The position numbers were made by a program, and so were the translations under genes. A stretch of 64,000 nt of DNA, taken from NCBI GenBank assembly GCA_030533445.1, contig CM060076.1, positions 9,704,501 to 9,768,500 on the forward strand, given 5' to 3'. This DNA is from Cyprinodon diabolis (Eukaryota > Chordata > Actinopteri > Cyprinodontiformes > Cyprinodontidae). The notes under the pieces are model-generated. The model did not search any database and was not told where the DNA came from. It was given only the letters and a program-made list of their open reading frames with translations. Positions 56,113 to 64,000 of this stretch are shown here, piece by piece; within the stretch, counting starts at the first letter, position 1; every line of letters starts with the position of its first letter.

Positions 56113-58655
56113 TAACTGAGTTTGCTATAAAGTCCTCTTTATAGTCCCTGCTCTATATAGTGATTGAGGAATTTAGGGGTTAGGGCGGACGGTTGGGTAC
56201 AGTAAGCTTGTATGAGCTATGAGAACAGCAACTTTTAAACGGAGCGTGCACGAGGGGAAATGAGCTCACGCATGCTCTCGCACACGTTAAAAGCCGTTTC
56301 CTGTCGGGAGCGGGTACAGGGTTGTGCATGTGTATTTTTTTTTTAAAGTGGAGAGGGCGGGTCTTTTAAAAATTCGTGAAAATCCTCCACAATACCTTTA
56401 AATGTTAAAACAATGAGGTGATAGAGAGAAAACCCTGGCTTTAGATACCTTTTTTGATGCAGAATCTTACCTGAGCAGAGAGTGACAAAAAATGAAAGGA
56501 AAGTGTCTTTAAAGGTCTCAGAAACAGCTGCTTTGCTTACAGTCATGTTTTGAATATTTTTTCTGACCTCCATGCAGGAGCATAAACAAAATGCAAAAGT
56601 GAATAATAAAATTGTTTACTTACTGAATCTCAAAAACTGGGGGGACCTTATAAGCTTTCTACTGTGTAACTGAAAGGGAATCAGAGCACTTAGATTAGGC
56701 TCGAATGAAAAATGATGAAGAATATGCAAGAGAGACTTGGAGAGAACATGGAGAAAAATGCAGCTCCTGCAGGGGAAGATAACACTTGTAGGTGGAGTAG
56801 CTGCAGTGGATGACAGTAAACTCCCAAAGTAGATTTGGCTCAAAGTAAATTGTTAAATAAATTCAGAGGTAGTGTGAAAACTTTAACATGGTATGAACCA
56901 GTGCACAAGGGTAAATTGAATGAAAAATGCATAGATATTTTCTCAGGAAAATGAGGAAACTCCAGGAGTAACATCAATCAAGGTTCTAGGTAAATAACTC
57001 AACCATCAGGAACCATCAGGTGAAATTCAGCCGTCCTGCAGCTGCTTAAATGTCCAGCTGTTGATCAGGGGAATTGCAGTCAGGTGTGCAACCTACAGCA
57101 GGTTAGCCACACCCTGTAGCAGGGATCCTCTGTTACACACAACAGTCATACTCACACACAGGGTTGTGAAACCTACCAAGCACAATAGAGACAAAATTAA
57201 TAGAATAAAACTATAATAAAGTTTTGATTTCGCTCTAAAAGCTGCCTGATGGGGGCAAGAAAGTCCATATGGCCCTTATATTTAAACATGTACCTTCCAG
57301 CTTTTATTTGCATTAATCCATGAAAAAGAAAAATACAGAGGAGATTTTGAAAGCTGACTCCCACAGGTGAACATGTGACGCTTTATTAGGAAAGACAAAT
57401 GGAATTTAATCTTGCATGTATGGATCTGTGAATAAGTATCAAGTCACTTCCTCTGAACATTTGTCAGAGTTATTGCTCAATGCAGATAAAGAGAGAAGGA
57501 TGTTGCTGATTCAAGAAGCTTTTAGGAATGAGGTGTTTTAGGTAAAGAGTGTGAAACAACACAGCAGTCTAAATATTTTCCCCCAGCATGCATGAAGCAA
57601 AAATCATGTGGAAATTTCTCCCCACCTTTGAAGCGTCTCCAAGGGGAGACTATTTATACAGCCATCACTTGTTGTCTTGAAAGTGCACGCCTTGTGCTGC
57701 TGCATAGATCCCCACTGTACACAGGCATATAAACATGGCCTGAGCTCACAACGCGAGGCTCCTTATCGACAGGAACCCAAAGTTCCTCTGGTGGAAATGT
57801 CTTTGTTCCCCCTCGGCTACCACACAATGAACGCGACTCTCTGGAGTCTGCCGAAAGGCGCTGCGAGCGAAGGCCGTCACTCATTCCACACATAGCACAG
57901 CAAAGGCACTGACCTTGGTGGACGGCTATTAAAATTGTTCTCCATTGAAAAGCACTTGTATTCAGTCACCTTGGCACAGAAGAACAGGCACTTGTTAGCT
58001 GCAAAACATGTTTAGTTAAAATAAAATGATGCAAGGTCTGTTTAGCCGTTACTTAGAGGGATCTTTTACTTTTTTATTGCTGGTTGACTTTAACAATATG
58101 CATCATAGTGATTCCCAACTCAATATATTCAGGATAATACGGATAACGATATATTATAATGGTATTGCTTACATAATAATTAAGAATTTTAACATTTTAT
58201 CTATTTTTAATTTTATTTGTGTGACATACAGACGTCCTACCTTAACTGAGAATTGTTTTATCAGCTGCCTGTGATTTTAAGGTCTGTCCATCAGTCCTTA
58301 AACTTTTAGTTTGAAAGTCTTCAATCAATGATCGTTGTATCAATAAGAGGCCATCTGGGTCGTCTCTGATAGGTTATATGTGTATCTAAAGCACATTTAT
58401 ACTGTATACAAAGCTTAAACTAGGGTGGCTTCACATTATTAAAACCCGTAAATGAGATAATATTGTTACATTTGCATCAATTTCTGCTACACATCTAAAG
58501 TTTTTTGATAATCAACCTTTTTTTAGTGGATCGCTAAGAATTGAGTACATTTCTCAGACCTTGATTAAAAAGCTTTTGCATTTAGAATCTATGTGATCCA
58601 TGAAAATACTGTCAAGCTCAGAAAAATAGGATCCCGTTTTCGAGGAAAAAACTGG
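56113..58655. other. Non-coding DNA with a CpG-containing patch
   Basis: Mostly AT-rich. 57640-57900 is less AT-rich, has several CpGs, and is open on both strands (79 codons minus, 72 plus) without recognisable motifs. No gene is claimed. Confidence 0.45.
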
Positions 58656-59167
58656 ATTAGATTTCTCAGAATGTTTATTGGAAACTGAAAGGCAAAACCT
58701 GTGCAGGAGGAGACAACAGGTTGGTGACCACGTCTTTCTGGAGGTGGGTGATAACGAACGTGTGAGTCACTGACCTGGCCTTATAGTTCAGTCCAAGGAC
58801 AGAGGATGAGGTTGGTTCCAGCCTATCGATGGCACAGAGAGCCCTGGACGCTGATGTATTGATGGTCAGAGGACAGGCAGGAGATCAGAACCGAGGAGAT
58901 GAAAGTAGGCCGGATAATCTAGAGGGTGAAGCCAAAGCTGATGTCAGTGACATGCTTAGTTATCAGAGCCATGTGGTCAGAGATACATAGTGGTACAGAG
59001 GGAGAATCTGAACAGAGTCTGTAACAGTTCCAGGTTTGGTACACAGGCAGACAGAGATCCGGCAGCAGTCGGAAGACAGGTCAGGCAAACAGATCAGACG
59101 AGGACAGGCAGGTTCAGAGATCCGGAGGCAGAACGGGTCACTGATGACTGGTCTAAAGGCTGGTTAA

Positions 59168-60189
59168 CACTAGAACTCCCAAGAGATTAATTTTGATGGT
59201 TCTGAGATTTTAAATGGAAAGAACTTTTTTTAACATTAATCATATGTTGGTCATGTTAACCGACTTTTCCTGGTTCTATATTTTCTTCATTTTCACATAG
59301 TTTTAAATAAAATAAAAACCTAAAACATTAATATTGTTATTGTACCTCGATCTCCCACAACTGTCATTTTGACAGCTCTCTTAGTTGCAATGTAAATGTA
59401 AGTAGTTGCAAGGTAAAACTTTTGTTCAAGTTTTGCATTGCATTTTCCACACCTCAGCCATTACACTCAACAGTCCAAAAGCCAAACCAGAGCCCGTGGT
59501 CTACTATAATTACACACAGGTTGGCATGGATGTGTTGGATCAGATGATTAGAAAGTATTCTGTAAAAGCTCCAACACGAAGTTGGCCTGTGGTCTGTCTT
59601 TTACAATCTCCTGGACTTAGCACCTATTAAAATGTGAGTTTTGTTCAGGAGCTCTTTGAAGGCACCGTCTCACGCAGAGATTTATCCTTGAACTGGTAAA
59701 ACAGTTGCATGCCAACCACATGCGCCCCAGAGAGCCACAAGTTACCAACCCCTCCGCCGCAGAAGAGCCAGATTTGACCGGGCAAAGAAAACAGTGCCAG
59801 GTGCTTCAGCCCTGCAAGAAAACTGCTCATATGATATTTTTCATGCATGTGAAGAGGTGGTGTGTGAAAAATGTGCAGTGGGAATCAATCAATTTCTGTA
59901 AATAAAATTGTAATTTCAAACTTTAAACATGTGTAGTAAGTCTTATTTATTTTTATTTTGAGTTATTTTTAATACAAATTTAGACCACAAATAATAATAG
60001 TACACAATACAACCTTTAAAAAATATATATTAGACTTGTTTTAAGGTTTACATATCCACAATGGGTTTATATGGCACACTAGCACCATTTCAGTTGATGA
60101 CACCATCACTACTTTTGCATTCCATTGGGAAATTGTCACCCTTGGTCAGTGGGAGTTCTGGTAGTATCAGAGTTCCTGGAGTCCTAGTG
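59168..60189 (+). mobile_element. piggyBac-type element, internally deleted
   Basis: TTAA lies at both ends (59164-59167 and 60190-60193). The termini are CACTAGAACTCCCAAG and the related ...GGAGTCCTAGTG, with a second GGGAGTTCTGGTAG block just inside the right end. The 1022-bp element carries only the 3' part of a transposase gene. Full-length relatives are usually well over 2 kb, so the 5' half has been lost. Confidence 0.9.
59440..59905 (+). pseudogene. piggyBac transposase, C-terminal remnant
   Basis: One frame reads KPEPVVYYNYTQVGMDVLDQM, then IRKYSVKAPTRSWPV. The GxDxLDQ motif holds the third catalytic Asp of the DDD triad in piggyBac enzymes. After frameshifts, 59705-59905 gives ANHMRPREPQVT and a Cys-containing tail (RKQCQVLQPCKKTAH) that corresponds to the C-terminal Cys-rich zinc finger. 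The first two catalytic Asp residues and the N-terminus are gone, so no activity is possible. Confidence 0.85.
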
Positions 60190-60350
60190 TTAAATAAAGA
60201 CTAATGCAGGTGGATCAGATAAGCGGGTAATGAGAACTGGGCGGAGCTAAGCAGGTGACTGAAATAATGAATCAGACCAGACATCAGTGCCAAAATTAGC
60301 TGACTTAATCATTCCCCCTGTCAGACTGACTTGTAACAGTCAACAAACTG

Positions 60351-60850
60351 AGATAAGAGAATCTTCATTAGTGCAGGGGGATCATCTGACATTTTACTTG
60401 TTTTTTATACTTGATTGACTCATCCTCTCGAGCTGAAAGTGCCATGCTCTTCTGGTAATTTATCTGGGGTATAAAGAGATTTTACACTTCAGGTCCCTTG
60501 TTGTTAGAGTGACTGGGACCAAAAGTATTTGCAGACTGATCATATCTAAATTGTAGCATGGGAATAATTATTAATTCCTTAATATGCCCTTTTCCCTAAA
60601 TTTACTTATGTATTGAATTCTATCTGTATGTTGTATATCTTGTTTCTCGGAGAAGTGACAACATGAGGAAATATTTGTGCTGAAACCTGTACAAACAATA
60701 ATTGGAAAAAGCAGTAAGCAGACACCAATATGATTATTTCAAAGATAATCAGAGAAATTCCTTGGCAGCAAATTGTACATATATTCGAAATGGAAGAAAT
60801 GATTTAAAGCCTCTTGCACAGCACTATATATTATCAGATCTTGCATAACT
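60351..60850. other. Non-coding DNA
   Basis: AT-rich. Nothing recognised. Confidence 0.55.
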
Positions 60851-60854
60851 GAAC

Positions 60855-61365
60855 TTTAATTGACACCATCCTGGAGAGAAATATTGGCTGTGCTGCTGTC
60901 AACAACACCTTTGTTTATAGATGTTGGAGATCGGCCTGTTTTTCAGTGTAGTCCTGTTTCTCTGACTGTTACTGGCTGGATGTGCTCTCATCATCCTCTG
61001 ACATCAGAGCTAGTCTGCCTGGCTGTGTGTTACCTGGATGGGGCCGCCTTTTACAGTTGCCTTTTGTATCTTTGCTTCTTTCTGTGTGTCTGCTTCTGCC
61101 CTCTTGAACCCCAGTCGGCCTCAGCAGATGGCAAGAGAGCACTGAGCCTGGTTCTGCTGGAGGTTTCTTCCTGTTAAAAGGGAGTTTTTCCTCTCCCCTA
61201 TTGCTATAGGCATGCCTAGTGTGAGGGATTGAGTCAATGAGTCGACACAATCAACTTTCGATAGAAAACTTTTAATCAATTTGATTGTGTAATCTGGTGA
61301 ACTGTAAAGTGCCTTAAGATGATATGTGTTGTGAATTGTCGCTATATAAATAAAATGAATTCAAT
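60855..61365 (+). repeat. L2-like LINE 3' region, second copy
   Basis: Closely similar along its whole length to 52140-52660: both have CACC/CGCCATCCTGGA at the left, GATGTTGGAGATCGGCCTG, GTTCTGCTGGAGGTTTC and the GCTATATAAATAAA tail. It differs by small deletions. The 105-codon ORF at 60860-61177 belongs to the repeat. Confidence 0.8.
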
Positions 61366-62008
61366 ATATTTATTTCTACTTTTACCACAGATATCAGGGA
61401 TTTTCTAGATGCCCCAGCTTTCTGACAGATTCAGACACTCAAACACTGAGGGAGGGAGATCATCCTGGTGCTGTGTGGAGTATCAGCACGGGTGGAGACA
61501 AACACTCTCACAGAGAATCTCCCTAATGAGTCGCCACACGGCAGCAGTCAGTCGGAGCAGCACAGAGGGTGAAATCCTGTTACAGCTGGCTTTTCATGAT
61601 GCCTCTAACCGTATTACACACACCCCTCTCAAGTCTAGATCCAATTTCCCATCAAATGAGATGACACACACAGTGACGCTGTAACACGGCTGCCTGTCTC
61701 TAATGTTGTACGAAGAAAACAAAGTATGTTTTTCTCCTCGGTGCATCTCCAGTGACTGGGCTCTCTAGGTAGATTGGACAGGAACTCAGACAGTCAGACA
61801 TGGATTCCAAGGGACGGTGAAGAGGGACGGCAGGGGTGGAGGGGGGAAAATGCCTCCCTTAACTCTCCTTATTTTGCTTTCAATATCCCATGGCAAAAAC
61901 TGTCCCTAAATAAATTATTTCTTATGACTTGAGCACCTCTTGGAGGATGAACCAAAGACTCAATGCAAGCAGCTGGGTTTCCTAACATGGAAAACATCTT
62001 CATATTTT
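61366..62008. other. Non-coding DNA
   Basis: A 91-codon ORF at 61409-61684 has no recognisable motif, although its base composition is less AT-rich than the surroundings. No gene is claimed. Confidence 0.45.
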
Positions 62009-62009
62009 G

Positions 62010-62085
62010 ATTAAATTGTTTCTGTGAAGTGCTTTGAGATGATTGTTGGATAAATTCATATAAAGAAATTGCTTGCTTTTTAACT
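62010..62085 (+). repeat. L2-like LINE 3' tail, diverged
   Basis: GTGAAGTGCTTTGAGATGATTGTTGG...CATATAAAGAAA follows the L2 tail pattern seen elsewhere in the window. Only the last 75 bases or so are present. Confidence 0.55.
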
Positions 62086-62113
62086 TTAGCTCTTATCCTT
62101 TCTAGCTGTTTGT

Positions 62114-62667
62114 TAGCCTGGGTGCCATTCCGAACTTAGTCCCGCCAACAAGGTTTGAGGTCGGGAAGTTCAGTCTGGCATTGCTCCGTAGTAGCGCGAG
62201 TATGATCGCCCACCCTCTGGCGATCCAATCAAATTGTCAGGGCGGGCTTTATACGATGATGGACAGATGATCAACAGTAACGTAATCAACCATGTGACCA
62301 AAGCGCGCTTGGGTGACAACAACAATGGCTGCCGCCGGAGAGTTGAGGTGAGTACATTCTGCTATTAGGTCTGTTATAGAAGATATCGACAGCAATTTAA
62401 TTTTAAAAGAGGAACAGAGAAACGCGATCAAGACTCATCTTCTTATTCTAGGCATGCAACTTCACGCTTTGATTTTTGTTGACAACAACTATCCATCGCT
62501 TAACATACGTCACGCACTCCGTTGCTCTTATTGGTTGTAGGTCTATCCAATTGAGTGCAGAGGCATTTTTTTCCCTGGTTCGTTCAAAACACGCCCCATA
62601 ATCACAGCTCTAGGGAGCAGTATCAGACTCATATTCTGACTAGAATTTAGTAGGACTACATCAGGCT
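62114..62667. mobile_element. TAGCCTGG-ended non-autonomous DNA element
   Basis: It begins TAGCCTGGGTGCC and ends ...CATCAGGCT. AGCTGTTTGT (10 bp) is repeated exactly at 62104-62113 and 62668-62677. The interior is CpG-rich with a CCAAT-type box (GATCCAATCAAATT) and an exon-like segment at 62325-62347. Termini, duplication length and internal style are like 28016-28464. A Mutator-like assignment would fit a 9-10-bp duplication but is unproven. Confidence 0.78.
62325..62347 (+). other. Exon-like start segment inside a DNA element
   Basis: ATG in a strong context (AACAATGGCTGCC) opens MAAAGEL, then GAG is followed by GTGAGTAC, a near-perfect splice donor at 62348. CpG-rich, promoter-like sequence with a CCAAT-type box lies within 120 bases upstream. 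It is most simply the first exon of the lost transposase gene kept in a deletion derivative. It could also be a captured host exon. Confidence 0.4.
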
Positions 62668-62739
62668 AGCTGTTTGTCCCAATTAAGTTATTTTTACTCA
62701 GATAATATAGCCAAAATATATATAGCTATATCTAAAAGA

Positions 62740-62850
62740 CACTAGTAGGTGGCTCTGTTGCATTACAGCAAGAAGGTTCTGGGTTTGAATCCTGGCCTGA
62801 TTTGGATTCTCTCCTTATCTTGCAAGCAAGATAAATTGTCACGAGATTTG
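62740..62850 (+). repeat. tRNA-derived SINE head fragment
   Basis: GGTGGCTCTGTTGCATTACAG, then CAAGAAGGTTCTGGGTTTG and AATCCTGGCCTG, correspond to the head of the SINE family at 22482-22730, including a good B box (GGGTTTGAATCC). The body breaks off after about 100 bases. Confidence 0.65.
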
Positions 62851-62970
62851 TGAATTCACAAACTCCCAAAAATACATCTCGCCAGAAACAAATAGATGCA
62901 TTACAGAAATACAGAAACAACCAGTTTCGAACCAATGAAATGCGGTGACGGTGGTGAAACGTGTAATATA

Positions 62971-64000
62971 CACTCACCGGCCACTTTATTAGGTATTAGG
63001 TAGTAACGGGTTGGACCCCCTTTTGCCTTCAGAACTGCCTCAATTCTTCGTGGCATAGATTCAACAAGGTGCTGGAAGCATTCCTCAGAGAGTTTGGTCC
63101 ATATTGACATGATCGCATCACACAGTTGCCGCAGATTTGTCAGCTGCACATCCATGATGCGAATCTCCCGTTCCACCACATCCCAAAGATGCTCTATTGG
63201 ATTGAGATCTGGTGGCCGTGGAGGCCATTTGAGTACAGTGAACTCATTGTCAATGTTCAAGAAACCAGTCTGAGATGATTCCAGCTTTATGACATGGCGC
63301 ATTATCCTGCTGAGAGTAGCCATCAGAAGTTGGGTACATTGTGGTCATAAAGGGATGGACATGGTCAGCAACAATACTCAGGTAGGCTGTGGCGTTGCAA
63401 CGATGCTCAATTGGTACCAAGGGGCCCAAAGAGTGCCAAGAAAATATTCCCCACACCATGACACCACCACCACCAGCCTGAACCGTTGATACAAGGCAGG
63501 ATTGATCCATGCTTTCATGTTGTAGACGCCAAATTCTGACCCTACCATCCGAATGTCGCAGCAGAAATCGAGACTCATCACACCAGGCAACGTTTTTCCA
63601 ATCTTCTATTGTCCAATTTCGATGAGCTTGTGCAAATTGTAGCCTCAGTTTCCTGTTCTTAGCTGAAAGGAGTGGCACCCGGTGTGGTCTTCTGCTACTG
63701 TAGTCCATCTGCCTCAAAGTTCAACGTACTGTGCGTTCAGAGATGCTCTTCTGCCGACCTTGGTTGTAACGGGTGGTTATTTGAGTCACTGTTGCCCTTC
63801 TATCAGCTCGAACCAGTCTGGCCCTAGAGATGGTTGTGCGTGAAAATCCCAGTAGATCAGCAGTTTCTGAAATACTCAGACCAGCCTTTCTGGCACCAAC
63901 AATCATGCCACGTTCAAAGTCACTCAAATCACCTTTCTTCCCCATGATGCTCTGTTTGAACTGCAGGAGATTGTCTTGACCATGTCTACATGCCTAAATG
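62971..64000 (-). mobile_element. Tc1/mariner-type transposon, cut by the window edge
   Basis: It begins CACTCACCGGCCACTTTATT directly after TA (62969-62970). This terminus is one I recognise from fish Tc1-like transposons. It carries a transposase pseudogene on the minus strand, and the right terminal repeat lies beyond position 64000. The stretch just inside the left end has a duplicated TATTAGG, which removes the usual stop codon of the gene. Confidence 0.88.
62997..63945 (-). pseudogene. Tc1/mariner-type transposase, disrupted
   Basis: ATG at 63945-63943 opens MGKKGDLSDFERGMIVGARK with a helix-turn-helix (SISETADLLGFSRTTISRA). An in-frame TGA at 63723-63721 interrupts it; the position would fit decay of a CGA codon. 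The second part has NVAWCDESRF with the first Asp and QQDNAPCHKA with the second. A 1-base frameshift follows near 63258-63262. The last part has WPPRPPDLNPIEHLW with the Glu and ends RRIEAVLKAKGGPTRY. If one base is discounted at the frameshift, I count 36 residues between the second Asp and the Glu, against 34 in the Tc1-like copy at 8.6 kb. The final stop is lost. Inactive. Confidence 0.88.

Larger units (their letters stand above)
58660..60350. repeat. Dispersed repeat interrupted by a piggyBac element
   Basis: The left part (58660-59163) is rich in GACAGGCAGG, CAGAGATCCGG and TGGTCAGAG words. The right part (60194-60350) contains GGTGGATCAGATAAGCGGG and GGGCGGAGCTAAGCAGGTG. Style and word content recall 49370-50095. 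The two halves flank a complete TTAA-bounded insertion. Termini and class are unclear. Confidence 0.4.

Noticed and set aside
61409..61684. 91-codon plus-strand ORF
   Set aside because: No motif and no splice or promoter context. Left as non-coding.

Overview
This is nuclear DNA from a bony fish, almost certainly a teleost. The only recognisable cellular gene is at the left edge: positions 1-207 on the minus strand encode the first 69 residues of estrogen receptor beta (esr2). The rest of the window lies upstream of that start codon and is AT-rich, gene-poor and packed with transposable elements of types common in teleosts: hAT, Tc1/mariner, piggyBac, L2-like and RTE-like LINEs, tRNA-derived SINEs, MITEs, and long (ATCC)n, (TG)n, (TA)n and (ACTG)n microsatellites. 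I cannot name the species. The repeat set resembles percomorph fishes, which is an inference from general familiarity only.

Layout. 0-8.5 kb: esr2 coding exon, an L2 3' end, an old hAT relic, and a palindromic MITE (4586-5585) with a hAT-type element inside it (4829-5531); a further hAT-type element lies at 5990-6629. 8.5-13 kb: a nearly complete Tc1-like transposon with 201-bp inverted repeats (8577-10174), a 1.4-kb hAT-type element with a perfect 8-bp target duplication (10216-11631), and a hAT transposase relic. 13-20 kb: an inverted-repeat element filled with a minisatellite (16618-17354), a CpG-rich stretch that looks like a minus-strand promoter plus 5' noncoding exon (about 17881-18055), and a hAT-type element (18438-19412). 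20-33.7 kb: nested L2, SINE, hAT and RTE fragments. 33.7-51 kb: mostly empty AT-rich DNA with a SINE, microsatellites, one LINE fragment and more copies of the palindromic MITE, one nested inside another. 51-64 kb: a telomere-like repeat with a 28-bp perfect palindrome, two L2 3' ends, a TTAA-flanked element, an element that splits a possible ORF (55303-55967), an internally deleted piggyBac (59168-60189), an element retaining an exon-like segment (62114-62667), and a Tc1-like transposon cut by the right edge (62971-64000).

There is no operon-like organisation and no gene set acting together. If the CpG-rich stretch near 18 kb is the esr2 promoter, then 0.2-17.9 kb is the first intron of esr2 and everything further right is intergenic. 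That link rests on a TATA-like box, a consensus splice donor and strand agreement, not on transcript data. None of the transposase genes seen is intact.
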